Assembly (NCBI RefSeq): GCF_947500255.1
Contig: NZ_CANMRL010000003.1
Location: 496,001-560,000, forward strand
DNA from: an uncultured Psychroserpens sp.
GTDB taxonomy: Bacteria > Bacteroidota > Bacteroidia > Flavobacteriales > Flavobacteriaceae
Direction: 5' to 3'
DNA: 64,000 nt
The translations under genes and the position numbers were made by a program. Every line of letters starts with the position of its first letter. Position 1 is the first letter of the stretch. Shown here piece after piece: positions 16,182 through 25,608 of this stretch. The notes beneath the pieces were generated by a model. That model was not told the origin of the DNA. It made no database searches and was given only the letters and a program-made list of their open reading frames with translations.

Positions 16182-16217
16182 AGTTTATTTAGATTAATTT
16201 TAAATAAAAATGAGGTT

Positions 16218-16244
16218 AAAAAAACAACACATTGAAAACGTGTT
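16218..16244 (-). terminator. Weak intrinsic terminator after the HMG-CoA lyase-type gene
   Basis: Minus-strand AACAC-N9-GTGTT stem followed by G and seven T. The stem is only 5 bp, so efficiency is uncertain. Confidence 0.45.
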
Positions 16245-16280
16245 AATTAGAATAAAACAAAAAATATATTGGGAGACAAT

Positions 16281-17144
16281 TTAATGGTAAGTCGTAAAGA
16301 TTTTGGTTGCTTCATTATACGCACTTTCAAAACTCATCGCATTGAGATTGTTATTCTTTTTAGATGTGAAGTAAGATAGCACCTTCTCTGTTGGCATATT
16401 ACCTGTAAGCTCATCTTTAGCCATTGGGCAACCTCCAAAACCTTGTATTGCTCCATCAAAGCGTCTACATCCTGCTTTATAGGCTGCATCTATTTTTTCG
16501 AACCATGTCGTAGGAGTGGTATGCAAATGTGCACCAAATTCGATATCTGGATATTTCGGAATTAAATTAGAGAACAAATAATCAATACTTTCAGGATTAG
16601 AACTCCCAATCGTATCACTCAATGATAGTATCTTCACTCCCATTTTACTCAAACGTTCTGTCCACTCTCCTACAATATCCACATCCCATGGGTCACCATA
16701 AGGATTTCCAAACCCCATAGAAATATAAACAACCACTTCTTTGTTGTACTTATTAGCCATTTCTAAAATTTCGGAAAGCGTAACTACAGATTGTGCTATT
16801 GTTTTATGAGTATTACGCATCTGAAAGTTTTCAGATATAGAAAACGGATAGCCCAAATAATCAATTTCTGGATGTTTACAAGCGTCTGTAGCTCCTCTAG
16901 TATTTGCAATAATCGCAAGAAGCTTACTTATGGTTTCACTTAAATCTAATTGAGCTAAAACCTCAGCAGTATCTACCATTTGCGGAATCGCTTTTGGAGA
17001 TACAAAACTTCCAAAATCTATCGTATCAAAACCGACGCGTAATAGCGATTGAATGTATTGTACTTTCTTTTCAGTAGGAATAAAGTCCTTAATACCTTGC
17101 ATGGCATCACGAGGACATTCAATTATTTTAACGGATTTGCTCAT
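16281..17144 (-). CDS. Hydroxymethylglutaryl-CoA lyase-type enzyme
   Basis: 287 residues, a TIM barrel of the DRE-TIM family. ECPRDAMQG near the N-terminus supplies the Arg-Asp pair, GAHLHTTP the metal-binding His pair, and GFGGCPMAKDELTGNMPTE the catalytic Cys loop (GxGxCP) of HMG-CoA lyase, which splits HMG-CoA into acetyl-CoA and acetoacetate in leucine breakdown. Length is slightly short of the usual 295-300. Related aldolase-type lyases are possible. A TATCTTTG box ends six bases before the ATG. A leucine-type dehydrogenase is encoded at 27.6-28.7 kb. Confidence 0.88.
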   Translation of the reverse strand: MSKSVKIIECPRDAMQGIKDFIPTEKKVQYIQSLLRVGFDTIDFGSFVSPKAIPQMVDTAEVLAQLDLSETISKLLAIIANTRGATDACKHPEIDYLGYPFSISENFQMRNTHKTIAQSVVTLSEILEMANKYNKEVVVYISMGFGNPYGDPWDVDIVGEWTERLSKMGVKILSLSDTIGSSNPESIDYLFSNLIPKYPDIEFGAHLHTTPTTWFEKIDAAYKAGCRRFDGAIQGFGGCPMAKDELTGNMPTEKVLSYFTSKKNNNLNAMSFESAYNEATKIFTTYH

Positions 17145-17150
17145 CTAGCC

Positions 17151-17158
17151 CAAAGATA
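17151..17158 (-). promoter_or_regulatory. -7 box of the HMG-CoA lyase-type gene (TATCTTTG)
   Basis: Exact TAnnTTTG match, six bases upstream of ATG 17144, again predicting almost no leader. It sits in the 38-base gap after the LysE stop. Confidence 0.45.
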
Positions 17159-17182
17159 GCAATTATGATGATTTTGAAGTTG

Positions 17183-17809
17183 TTATTTTTCCGAAGTAAA
17201 AATGATAACCGCAATACCAACAAAGACAATGATTTGTAACCATTTAAGGTAAACTCCAATACGTTCGTGCTGTTTGATATATTCTGAAATGATACCTGCC
17301 AAAACAGCAATTCCTGAAAATATAATCGTTGATACGAACATAAAAAGTAAACCCAATACATAAAATTGAATCACAGTACTCATCGTATCACTAAATAAAA
17401 ATCCAGGAAAGAACGCTAAAAAGAAAATAGACACTTTTGGATTGAGTACATTCATAATGAAACCTTGTTTAAATAATTGCCCCAAACTTTTCTTCGGAAT
17501 ATGTTCAGAACCTAAACTCAATTTATCACTAGACTTATAAATCTTAAACGCTAGATATAGCAAATACAAGGCGCCTAATAACTTTATAATGAAGAATAAG
17601 GTGTCGTTTTCTTTGATGAGTGCCGAAACACCAAAAGCAACTAATGTGGTGTGTACTAAGCATCCTGAGATTAATCCTGCTACAGTGGCCAACCCAAATT
17701 TTTTACCATTGACAATGCTCTGCATCAAGACATAAATGTTATCTGGTCCAGGCGATATGGCTAAGGCAGAAGTGGCTAAAGCAAATGATATGAGTAGGTC
17801 GTAATTCAG
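17183..17809 (-). CDS. LysE/RhtB-family amino acid exporter with an apparent CTG start
   Basis: 208 residues if started at CTG 17809-17807. LysE proteins export amino acids or homoserine-type compounds and have about 205-210 residues and six helices. The frame upstream of the first ATG (17725) encodes NYDLLISFALATS and then ALAISPGPDNIYVL, the first helix and the conserved SPGPD motif of the family, so translation must begin earlier than that ATG. The only candidates are CTG at the homologous position or ATT three codons before it; no ATG, GTG or TTG exists there. Either a rare start or a sequence error. Helices with GLATVAGLISGC and NPKVSIFFLAFFPGF are typical. Confidence 0.8.
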   Translation of the reverse strand: MNYDLLISFALATSALAISPGPDNIYVLMQSIVNGKKFGLATVAGLISGCLVHTTLVAFGVSALIKENDTLFFIIKLLGALYLLYLAFKIYKSSDKLSLGSEHIPKKSLGQLFKQGFIMNVLNPKVSIFFLAFFPGFLFSDTMSTVIQFYVLGLLFMFVSTIIFSGIAVLAGIISEYIKQHERIGVYLKWLQIIVFVGIAVIIFTSEK

Positions 17810-17850
17810 TCTGTTAATTTTTTTATAAAAATAATTAAAAATTGATGTAA

Positions 17851-17869
17851 GTAAGACGTATAGTCTTAC
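17851..17869. repeat. Inverted repeat GTAAGAC-N5-GTCTTAC between divergent genes
   Basis: Perfect 7-base arms in the 90-base region between the LysE gene (minus) and the spondin-domain gene (plus). Suitable as an operator; no regulator identified. Confidence 0.4.
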
Positions 17870-17872
17870 GAC

Positions 17873-17897
17873 TTAAATAGCTTAAAAAACTATTTAA
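17873..17897 (+). repeat. Inverted repeat TTAAATAG-N9-CTATTTAA in the leader of the spondin-domain gene
   Basis: Perfect 8-base arms ending two bases before the ATG at 17900, able to form an RNA hairpin at the start codon. Confidence 0.4.
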
Positions 17898-17899
17898 CT

Positions 17900-18844
17900 A
17901 TGAAAAAAATTACTTTTACTTTAAAATCTTTATGCTCAATTACTTTACTACTCTTTGCTACAGTAGCTTTTGCGCAATCTACAGCAAGCTATGACATTAC
18001 GTTTAGCAGTAATTGGGAAACCGAAACCGCAGATCCTGTTAAAGGAAATAGCACGATGACAATTCCTGGAAATGCACACTGGTCTGATCTTGTAGGTGCG
18101 ACGCACAATAGTAACTATACACTTGTTGAAATGGGTACATTAGCATCTGTTGGTGTTAAAAATGTTGCCGAATTTGGTTCCAATGATGCTTTAATGACTG
18201 AAGTTAATGCTAATGGGGATGCTAATCAATGGTTACAACAAAGCTTTTCTCCGTTTGCTGCTATTAGTTCTGCGACACTTAGTGATATTGTTGTAAGTTC
18301 TGATTATCCTTTATTAAGTTTAGTATCTATGATTGCGCCTAGTCCAGATTGGATGATCGCTATTAATGGTGTTAACCTAAGAGATGGAAATACTTGGCGA
18401 AATGAAATTATCATAGAGTTATTTCCATATGATGCTGGTACGGATAGTGGTGCGACATATACAGCTGCTAATCAACCAACAGTTCCTAGTTTTCAGCCTA
18501 TTTCAGTATTAATAAATCAAGGACCATTTAATGATAAACCAATTGGTACGATGACTATTAGCTTAAATCAGGTATTAAGTGTAGATGAGGCCGATATCAA
18601 TAAAGCTGTTATCTATCCTAACCCATCTACTGATGGTATATTTAATATTAACACAACAAATGCAAATCCGTTAAAAGAAGCTATGGTTTACGATGTCTTA
18701 GGAAAGCAGGTGTCTATAATAGAAAACAAAAACGCTGACAACCAAGTACGTATGGATTTAAATGAATTAAACGATGGTATATATTTGGTTAGATTAGTTC
18801 TTAAAGATGGTTCTGAGTCAACAAAAAAGGTAGTGATCAATTAA
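17900..18844 (+). CDS. Secreted spondin-domain protein with T9SS C-terminal sorting domain
   Basis: 314 residues. Signal peptide (SITLLLFATVAFAQS), then a spondin_N-type domain at about 28-215: it begins YDITFSSNWE, and contains PSPDWMIAINGVNL and ELFPYDAGTDSGATY, the conserved core of spondins. The last 80 residues are a type A T9SS sorting domain (VIYPNPSTDGIFNI ... YDVLGKQV ... LNDGIYLVRL ... KKVVIN), which directs export through the outer membrane and anchoring or release. Spondins bind extracellular matrix or glycans in animals; the bacterial role is unknown. Confidence 0.88.
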   Translation: MKKITFTLKSLCSITLLLFATVAFAQSTASYDITFSSNWETETADPVKGNSTMTIPGNAHWSDLVGATHNSNYTLVEMGTLASVGVKNVAEFGSNDALMTEVNANGDANQWLQQSFSPFAAISSATLSDIVVSSDYPLLSLVSMIAPSPDWMIAINGVNLRDGNTWRNEIIIELFPYDAGTDSGATYTAANQPTVPSFQPISVLINQGPFNDKPIGTMTISLNQVLSVDEADINKAVIYPNPSTDGIFNINTTNANPLKEAMVYDVLGKQVSIIENKNADNQVRMDLNELNDGIYLVRLVLKDGSESTKKVVIN

Positions 18845-18929
18845 CAAACATTGAGCATTTCGTCTATAAATTTGGTATTTAATCGATTTTTCGATATGTT
18901 TACGCCAATATTTAACCTACTATTTTGTT

Positions 18930-20681
18930 ATGAAAAAAGGAGCCCCAATTAAAAAGTTGCTTTTACTTTTAACGATTTTTTGTTCAATTACCAATGCTGT
19001 TGCTCAACATGATGAGGAATGCGGTACCGTATTTACTCCAGAATCTGAGTCCTATTTTAAAAAGATATTACCTCAGGTTAAACAGTATGAGGAAGAGTAT
19101 TTTCAAAAGCTTGCATTAAGACGATCTTCAACTGCAATTAGCTCTGTCCCCATCAAAGCACATATTATTAGAAATACAGATGGAACTGGTGGACTTACAG
19201 CGTCACAGCTAAACGATGCTATTGCAAACATGAATGCTTTTTATGCGAATGCGCTATTAGAATTCTTTTTATGTGATGGTATCAACTATATAGATAATTC
19301 AACTTATTTTGATTACGAAACAAATGAGGAAGCTGCATTAACAGCTGCCAATAATGTCAATAATGTGATCAATATCTATTTTGCAAATACAGTGGTTAAT
19401 AGCTCATCTGGTAGTGGCCTTTGTGGTTATGCTTATTTCCCTGGTGGACCAGAAGTTATTCTTATGAATAATAATTGTGCTATGAATGGTAGTACGCTTC
19501 CACATGAAGTGGGACATTTCTTTGCACTATCACATACACACGGACCAAGTAACAGTACTCAAACTACAGAATTAGTAGATGGGTCTAACTGTGATACTGA
19601 CGGTGACTTTATTTGTGATACACCAGCCGATCCACGATTAGGTTACAGTAATGTATCTGCGTTTTGCGATTATACTGGAAATGATACAGATGCCAATGGC
19701 GATACCTTTACTCCAGCACCAAGAAATATTATGTCTTACTCTCGTAAAGAGTGTCGTGATGAATTTTCACCACAACAGTACGCGAGAATTTACGGAATTT
19801 ATCAAGCATCACGTTCGGCAATGGCATGCCCGAGTTTTAATGTGGACATCGCTTCAAATTTCACAAGAGATTGTAGCAACTCATTAGATGTTGATTTTAC
19901 AGATAATAGTGTTGGCGCTACGTCTTGGGAATGGGATGTGGATGGTGATGATATTATCGATTATACAACACAAAACCCTTCTCATACCTATACTAGTTCT
20001 GGTGCTTACGACGTAAGGCTTACCATATCAAACGGATCGAGTTCATTAACTAAAGTGTATCAAGAATATATAGAAGTTGGTGGTGAAGACATTGCAACAA
20101 CAGAAATCATCTTAACCTTAGTAACCGATGATTGGCCTGCAGAAACGTCATGGAATTTAAAAGATAGTAGTGGAACTATATTATATTCGAGTCCGACCTA
20201 TATTGAAGGTACTGATGACTTTCAAACTTTTACCGAAAACTTTGTTGTAACAGCAAATGAATGCTATACATTTGAAATGATTGATGGTTATGGCGATGGT
20301 ATTTGTTGCGCCTCTGGTGCTGGATCATATACCTTGACTACACTCGAAGGTAGTACAATTGTAACAGGTGGTGCTTACGGTTTTGGAGAGATTACTTACA
20401 TGTCAAACAACGCTTTAAGTGTTGACGACTATTTTGATAATAATACCATGTCTGTTTATCCTAATCCGACTAAGGATATTTTAAATATTAAACTGGCAAA
20501 TACTAACGATTTACCTGATACTTATACAATTTACAATGTATTAGGTCAAACAATCACAACTAAAACTATTTCTCAAGTAACAGATTTAAGTATTCCTACA
20601 GAAAGCTTTAGTGAAGGTGTATATTATTTAAAAGTATCTAAAGGAACAAATTCAAATACGATTCCGTTTATTAAGAATTAA
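18930..20681 (+). CDS. Secreted M43-type zinc metalloprotease with PKD and T9SS sorting domains
   Basis: 583 residues. A signal peptide (LLLTIFCSITNAVAQ) and a pro-region precede a metzincin-type catalytic domain with HEVGHFFALSHTHG (zinc ligands HExxHxxxxxH, about residues 192-202) and the Met-turn NIMSY. This is the cytophagalysin/pappalysin (M43) pattern. Then come a PKD domain (about 305-385; VGATSWEWDVDGDD), a Cys-containing beta domain (DGYGDGICCASGAGSY), and a C-terminal T9SS sorting domain (VYPNPTKDILNI). Function: extracellular protein degradation. It follows another T9SS cargo in the same direction. Confidence 0.92.
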   Translation: MKKGAPIKKLLLLLTIFCSITNAVAQHDEECGTVFTPESESYFKKILPQVKQYEEEYFQKLALRRSSTAISSVPIKAHIIRNTDGTGGLTASQLNDAIANMNAFYANALLEFFLCDGINYIDNSTYFDYETNEEAALTAANNVNNVINIYFANTVVNSSSGSGLCGYAYFPGGPEVILMNNNCAMNGSTLPHEVGHFFALSHTHGPSNSTQTTELVDGSNCDTDGDFICDTPADPRLGYSNVSAFCDYTGNDTDANGDTFTPAPRNIMSYSRKECRDEFSPQQYARIYGIYQASRSAMACPSFNVDIASNFTRDCSNSLDVDFTDNSVGATSWEWDVDGDDIIDYTTQNPSHTYTSSGAYDVRLTISNGSSSLTKVYQEYIEVGGEDIATTEIILTLVTDDWPAETSWNLKDSSGTILYSSPTYIEGTDDFQTFTENFVVTANECYTFEMIDGYGDGICCASGAGSYTLTTLEGSTIVTGGAYGFGEITYMSNNALSVDDYFDNNTMSVYPNPTKDILNIKLANTNDLPDTYTIYNVLGQTITTKTISQVTDLSIPTESFSEGVYYLKVSKGTNSNTIPFIKN

Positions 20682-20698
20682 TAGATGGATCTAACTAT

Positions 20699-20737
20699 AA
20701 AAAAAGCGAATTGATTGGTTTCAATTCGCTTTTTTTA
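20699..20737. terminator. Bidirectional terminator between the M43 protease and pyrD
   Basis: AGCGAATTGA (20705-20714), six-base loop, TCAATTCGCT (20721-20730), flanked by A7 on the left and T8 on the right, so it works for both converging genes. The pyrD stop codon lies inside the right arm. Confidence 0.9.
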
Positions 20738-21758
20738 TAAGTGCTTTATTGATATTTTTTATCAGTTTAGGGCCTTCGTAAATAAAGCCAGTATAAACCT
20801 GTACTAGATCTGCTCCTGCAGCTATCTTTTCTAGCGCATCTTCAGCAGAATGAATACCTCCTACTCCAATTATTGGAAACGATTTATTGCTTTTATCTGC
20901 CAAATATTTTATAACTCTAGTTGATTTTGATTTTATAGGTTGACCGCTTAATCCGCCATTTCCAATTTCTGCAAGTTGCTCTTCAGAAGCCTTTAAACCT
21001 GTTCTATCTGTAGATGTATTACTTGAAATTACGCCATCTAAATTGGTTTCATTTACCAATTCTACAATTTCATCAAGCTGATTATTATTTAAATCTGGTG
21101 CAATCTTTAATAAAATTGGTTTTTGCTTTTCAAAGCTAGCATTTGCTTTTTGTACTTCGGAAATGAGCTCTAAAAGGTAATCTTTATCATTTAGCTTAGC
21201 ATGGCTTCCTACATTTGGACAACTCACATTAAGAACGAAGTAATCAACATAAGGATGCAATCCATTAAAACACTCGAGGTAATCTTTGGTATAATCTTCA
21301 GGTTTTGTATCTGTGTTTTTGCCAATATTTCCGCCAATAACAAGTCTGCCTCTATTCTTCTTTAGTTGTGTAATAGCAGCTTCTAATCCTTCATTGTTAA
21401 AGCCCATTCTATTGATAATGCCCTTGTCGTCTTTTAATCGAAAAAGTCGCTTTTTAGGGTTCCCAACTTGCCCTCTTGGTGTAACTGTTCCAATTTCAAT
21501 AAAACCAAAGCCAAAGTTAGCCAGCTCATTATACAAGACAGCATTCTTATCAAAACCAGCAGCTAAACCAACTGGATTTTTAAATGTCAGCCCAAATAAT
21601 TCGCGCTCTAAAGTAGAATCATTAACCACATATAGGCTTCTAAATAAAGCACTCATGCCTGGGATTTTTGAAAAATTCCGAATTAATGAAAATGTAAAGT
21701 AGTGAACTTTTTCTGGGTCAAAAGAAAATAATAGTGGTCTTAGCAGAAGCTTATACAT
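20721..21758 (-). CDS. pyrD: Dihydroorotate dehydrogenase (quinone), class 2
   Basis: 345 residues. Membrane-associated flavoenzyme that oxidises dihydroorotate to orotate with quinone in pyrimidine synthesis. Class 2 marks: the N-terminal quinone-tunnel helices ([15 protein letters not shown]), [31 protein letters not shown] with the catalytic-Ser region, and [11 protein letters not shown] binding FMN phosphate. ATG at 21758 is chosen; an in-frame TTG at 21779 is part of a TATTTTTG promoter box. The last codons and stop lie in a bidirectional terminator stem. Confidence 0.96.
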   Translation of the reverse strand: MYKLLLRPLLFSFDPEKVHYFTFSLIRNFSKIPGMSALFRSLYVVNDSTLERELFGLTFKNPVGLAAGFDKNAVLYNELANFGFGFIEIGTVTPRGQVGNPKKRLFRLKDDKGIINRMGFNNEGLEAAITQLKKNRGRLVIGGNIGKNTDTKPEDYTKDYLECFNGLHPYVDYFVLNVSCPNVGSHAKLNDKDYLLELISEVQKANASFEKQKPILLKIAPDLNNNQLDEIVELVNETNLDGVISSNTSTDRTGLKASEEQLAEIGNGGLSGQPIKSKSTRVIKYLADKSNKSFPIIGVGGIHSAEDALEKIAAGADLVQVYTGFIYEGPKLIKNINKALIKKAN

Positions 21759-21776
21759 AGGAAATCTTTTCTGATG

Positions 21777-21784
21777 CAAAAATA
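21777..21784 (-). promoter_or_regulatory. -7 box of pyrD (TATTTTTG)
   Basis: Exact TAnnTTTG on the minus strand, 18 bases before ATG 21758. No -33 TTG at standard spacing. Confidence 0.5.
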
Positions 21785-21882
21785 CTATAGATTTTGAATA
21801 TAATCGCTAACTTTCGCTTGATTAATTACTCAACGATATTTAATCACAATGTAAACTCGTAAAAGAAAAGAAATTAAGCGTT

Positions 21883-23124
21883 ATGATTACCAAAGAAGAC
21901 ATTACAAAACGTTTTATTAGTTATGTTACTGTAGACACCGAATCTGACCCAAAGAGCGATACAACTCCTAGTACAGAAAAACAATGGGACTTGGCAAATG
22001 CATTAGTTGAAGAGCTAAAAGCTATTGGGATGAAAGATGTTAGTATTGATGCTAATGCCTACATCATGGCAACTTTACCTAGTAATGTTGATTATGACGT
22101 TCCAACTATTGGATTTATCTCTCATTTTGACACGTCTCCAGATTTTACAGGCGCAAATGTAAAACCTCGTGTTATAGAAAATTATGACGGTAAAGCTATT
22201 ACGCTTAATAGCGATCAGAATATCATTCTATCACCAGATTATTTTGAAGATCTATTATTGTATAAAGGTCAAACATTAATTGTTACAGATGGAACGACAC
22301 TTTTAGGTGCTGATGACAAAGCTGGGATTACCGAAATAGTTTCTGCTATGGAATACCTTATCAACCACCCAGAAATTAAGCATGGAGATATCAAAGTTGG
22401 TTTTACACCAGATGAAGAGATTGGTCGTGGTGCGCATAAATTTGATGTTGAGAAATTTGGAGCCGATTGGGCCTATACCATGGATGGTAGTCAGATTGGT
22501 GAACTTGAATATGAAAACTTTAATGCTGCAGGAGCAAAAGTGACCGTTAAAGGTAAAATTGTTCATCCAGGTTATGCCAAAGGAAAAATGATAAACTCCA
22601 TGTACATTGCAACTGAGTTTATCAACTCTTTGCCTCGAATGGAAACACCAGAACATACTGAAGGGTATCAAGGCTTTTTTCATTTGCATCATATGGAAGG
22701 CAAAGTTGAAGAAACCGTATTACAGTACATCATACGAGATCACGATAAAGACCATTTTGAAGCTCGTAAAGAAGTTATGGTAAAACTTACGAATGATATC
22801 AACTCTCAATATGGAAGAGAAGTCATAACCATAGATATTAAAGATCAATATTTTAATATGAAAGAAAAGGTTGTGCCTGTAATGCATATTGTTGACATTG
22901 CCGAAGAAGCGATGAAACAGCTAGACATTGAACCATTGATTAAGCCCATTAGAGGTGGTACAGATGGTTCACAATTGAGCTATATGGGATTACCTTGCCC
23001 TAATATCTTTGCTGGTGGTCATAATTTCCATGGTCGTTATGAATATGTTCCTGTAGAAAGTATGATAAAGGCTACCGAAGTAATTTGTAAGATTGTAGAG
23101 CTAACAGCATTAAAAAATCAGTAG
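21883..23124 (+). CDS. pepT: Peptidase T (aminotripeptidase)
   Basis: 413 residues, M20B zinc peptidase that removes the N-terminal residue of tripeptides in the cytoplasm. Metal and catalytic motifs are in place: SHFDTSPDF (His and Asp), LLGADDKAG (bridging Asp), TPDEEIGRG (catalytic Glu pair), MDGSQIG and [12 protein letters not shown] (last His). Length matches PepT (about 405-415). The amidohydrolase gene begins two bases after its stop, so they are probably one transcript. Confidence 0.96.
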   Translation: MITKEDITKRFISYVTVDTESDPKSDTTPSTEKQWDLANALVEELKAIGMKDVSIDANAYIMATLPSNVDYDVPTIGFISHFDTSPDFTGANVKPRVIENYDGKAITLNSDQNIILSPDYFEDLLLYKGQTLIVTDGTTLLGADDKAGITEIVSAMEYLINHPEIKHGDIKVGFTPDEEIGRGAHKFDVEKFGADWAYTMDGSQIGELEYENFNAAGAKVTVKGKIVHPGYAKGKMINSMYIATEFINSLPRMETPEHTEGYQGFFHLHHMEGKVEETVLQYIIRDHDKDHFEARKEVMVKLTNDINSQYGREVITIDIKDQYFNMKEKVVPVMHIVDIAEEAMKQLDIEPLIKPIRGGTDGSQLSYMGLPCPNIFAGGHNFHGRYEYVPVESMIKATEVICKIVELTALKNQ

Positions 23125-23125
23125 T

Positions 23126-24550
23126 ATGATGCATATCAAGTCCATTTTAGCCATAGCCTTATTACTAATAGTTAACAAACTAAATTCACAGGAATTTTCA
23201 TCTCAAGTACAACGTTTTATTACTGTTGATGATTCAAGCTATGCAATCACCAATGTTACTATTATTGATGGTACTGGAAATGCAACCAAAACCAACCAAA
23301 CTATAATTGTCAACAACAACAAAATAGAAGCTATTGGTAATTCAAATAATATAGAGTTATTTGGAGGAATTAAAACAATAGATGGAAGCAATAAAACTAT
23401 TATTCCAGGTTTAATAATGCTACATGAACACATGTTTTATACGAAACCATTTGAAAATTGGTTTAGCGTGGGACAAATGACCTTTACCTTTCCTCGCCTC
23501 TATTTAGCTGGTGGTGTCACAACCATGAGAACTGGTGGAAGTATTCAACCACAAACCGATTTGAATGTTATGAAATGGATTAATGAAGGAAAAATGACAG
23601 GACCAAATATGTTTGTTACTGGACCTTTCATTGAACGCGAAGGTCCTAAAGTTCCTGAATTAGGGTTTATTAATAATGCTGAAGAAGTCGCCTTTTTGGT
23701 CAATTACTGGGCAGATAAAGGGGTAACCTCATTTAAAGTTTATAACAATATTACTAAAGAGGATTTAGAAATTTGCGTTACTGAAGCTCATAAACGCGGA
23801 CTTAAAGTTACTGGGCATTTATGCTCCCTTACTTATGCCGAAGCCTCAGAGATTGGCATAGATAATCTTGAACATGGCTTTATGGCATCTAGTGATTTTT
23901 CAACAGATAAAGTCGAAGATTTATGTAATCCATATAGTGCAAGACAAGGTCTTGCAAATCAAGACGTAAACGGAAAAGCTATTAATGAACTCATCGATCT
24001 ACTAATTAAAAACAAGACCGTAATTACGACTACTCCCAATGTATTTGAACCTTATACAGATAGAGAAATTGTTCCTGGCGGAGGTTTAGACGCTTTAATT
24101 CCTCAAATACAAGAGCGTTTAAAAGCCAATTATGAACGTAGTCAAGGTCGAGATGCAAATAGCATTGCACTTTTTAATAAGAATCTAACTTGGGTTAAAC
24201 GCTTTTATGACAAAGGTGGGTTTTTAGTGGCTGGAACAGATCCAACTGGAGCTGGACGAACTGTGGCTGGTTATGCCAATCAACGTACTGTGGAGATATT
24301 GGTAGAAGCTGGTTTCACAGTTGAAGAAGCCATAAAAATATGTACGCTGAATGGCGCTATCTTTTTAAACATTAATAAAGATACAGGAACCATAGAAGAA
24401 GGAAAAACTGCAGATTTCATTTTAATAAATGGTAACTTAAATGACAACATCAAAAACATTAGAAACATGGAAATTGTATTCAAAAATGGTGTTGGTTTCG
24501 ATTCTAAAAAACTTTTTGAATCTGTCAAAGGGCAGGTTGGCTTGAATTAA
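23126..24550 (+). CDS. Secreted amidohydrolase-family protein
   Basis: 474 residues with a signal peptide (ILAIALLLIVNKLNSQ). The N-terminal beta-sandwich (ITNVTIIDGTGNATK) leads into a barrel with the HxH zinc motif in LIMLHEHMFY, then GHLCS, LEHGF and GTDPTGAG (Asp), as in imidazolonepropionase/prolidase-like amidohydrolases. Bond specificity cannot be called; the periplasmic location and the PepT neighbour suggest peptide or amide scavenging. The ATG-ATG start leaves a one-codon ambiguity. Confidence 0.88.
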   Translation: MMHIKSILAIALLLIVNKLNSQEFSSQVQRFITVDDSSYAITNVTIIDGTGNATKTNQTIIVNNNKIEAIGNSNNIELFGGIKTIDGSNKTIIPGLIMLHEHMFYTKPFENWFSVGQMTFTFPRLYLAGGVTTMRTGGSIQPQTDLNVMKWINEGKMTGPNMFVTGPFIEREGPKVPELGFINNAEEVAFLVNYWADKGVTSFKVYNNITKEDLEICVTEAHKRGLKVTGHLCSLTYAEASEIGIDNLEHGFMASSDFSTDKVEDLCNPYSARQGLANQDVNGKAINELIDLLIKNKTVITTTPNVFEPYTDREIVPGGGLDALIPQIQERLKANYERSQGRDANSIALFNKNLTWVKRFYDKGGFLVAGTDPTGAGRTVAGYANQRTVEILVEAGFTVEEAIKICTLNGAIFLNINKDTGTIEEGKTADFILINGNLNDNIKNIRNMEIVFKNGVGFDSKKLFESVKGQVGLN

Positions 24551-24583
24551 TCAATTGATCAAATTATTGTATCTTGATTTGAT

Positions 24584-24940
24584 ATGAACACAGCACGATT
24601 AGTCAATATCTGGTTTGAGAAATGGAATACTGGTGATTTTCAAAACTTGCCAATTACCGATAGCTTTGAGCATACTAGTCCTTTTGGGATCGTAAAAGGG
24701 AAACAAGTATACATTAATTTAGTACATGAGAACAAGGATAAATTTTTAGGCTATGTGTTCGACATACATGACGCTATTTATAAGGTAGATAGTGCTTGTG
24801 TGCGTTATACGGCTAAACAAGGAAATGACTTTTCTTTAGACGTAAGTGAATGGTATTATTTTAAAAGCAACCTTATAGATAAAGTAATTGCGTATTACCA
24901 TATTGGAGATATTCGAGAGGAAAGATCTTATAAAAATTAA
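24584..24940 (+). CDS. NTF2/SnoaL-like small protein
   Basis: 118 residues with the SnoaL-type pattern: helical start (LVNIWFEKWNTGDF), then TDSFEHTSPFGIVKGKQVYINLV, and late beta strands (SEWYYFKSNLIDKVIAYY). The fold holds small hydrophobic ligands or acts as an isomerase/hydrolase; no catalytic assignment is possible. It precedes a YdeI-like protein by five bases, probably as one transcript. Confidence 0.72.
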   Translation: MNTARLVNIWFEKWNTGDFQNLPITDSFEHTSPFGIVKGKQVYINLVHENKDKFLGYVFDIHDAIYKVDSACVRYTAKQGNDFSLDVSEWYYFKSNLIDKVIAYYHIGDIREERSYKN

Positions 24941-24945
24941 ATGTT

Positions 24946-25545
24946 ATGAAAAAAATATATTCTGTAGAAGAGTACATAGAGGTAAATCCGCATTACGCAG
25001 AAGAACTGTCAATATTACGAGATATTATTAATTCCACAGAACTTGAAGAAACAGTAAAATGGAGCATGCCTACCTATTGTCTAAATGGAAAGAATGTTTT
25101 AGGTATTGGCGCCTTTAAAAATCATTTCTGTTTATGGTTTCATCAAGGCGTGTTTTTAAAAGACGAACATAACTTACTCATCAATGCCCAAGAGAATAAG
25201 ACCAAAGCTTTACGGCAAATGCGTTTTGATTCTAAATCAGACATTAATAAAGGTGCAGTATTGACCTACGTCAAAGAAGCCATTGAAAACCAACGCTTAG
25301 GTAGAGAAATAAAACCTGTTCGTAAAACAAAGGAAGTCATTATTCCTCCAGAATTACAAGAGGCTTTAAAAGGAAATTCTGAATTCGATACTAGCTTTAA
25401 AGCTTTAACTCCTGGAAAACAACGTGAATATTGTGAGTATATAGCTGAAGCCAAAAGAGAAGCCACTAAACAATCTCGGCTAGAAAAAATAATGCCAATG
25501 ATCATTCAGGGTGTTGGACTTCATGATAAGTATAAAAACTGCTAA
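24946..25545 (+). CDS. DUF1801 plus YdeI/OmdA-associated domain protein
   Basis: 199 residues. The N-terminal DUF1801 part (about 10-110) has VKWSMPTYCLNGKNVLGIG and CLWFHQGVFL. The C-terminal YdeI/OmdA part (about 135-195) has PPELQEALKGN and TPGKQREYCEYIAEAKREATKQSRLEK, abbreviated here to the recognisable ends. Such proteins occur in stress or bacteriocin-tolerance contexts, but their biochemistry is unknown. A strong terminator follows. Confidence 0.85.
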   Translation: MKKIYSVEEYIEVNPHYAEELSILRDIINSTELEETVKWSMPTYCLNGKNVLGIGAFKNHFCLWFHQGVFLKDEHNLLINAQENKTKALRQMRFDSKSDINKGAVLTYVKEAIENQRLGREIKPVRKTKEVIIPPELQEALKGNSEFDTSFKALTPGKQREYCEYIAEAKREATKQSRLEKIMPMIIQGVGLHDKYKNC

Positions 25546-25556
25546 ATACAGAGCAT

Positions 25557-25591
25557 AAAAAAACTCCGAAAGTAACTTCCGGAGTTTTTTT
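25557..25591. terminator. Bidirectional terminator between the YdeI-like gene and yajC
   Basis: A7 then ACTCCG...CGGAGT stem (extended to 10 bp with one mismatch) then T7. Serves both convergent genes. Confidence 0.88.
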
Positions 25592-25608
25592 ATGAATAGT
25601 ATTATATT

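Noticed and set aside
20721-21779. Long plus-strand ORF inside pyrD (21313-21702) and similar antisense frames elsewhere
   Set aside because: Shadows of real genes: no motifs, no promoter, low-quality composition.
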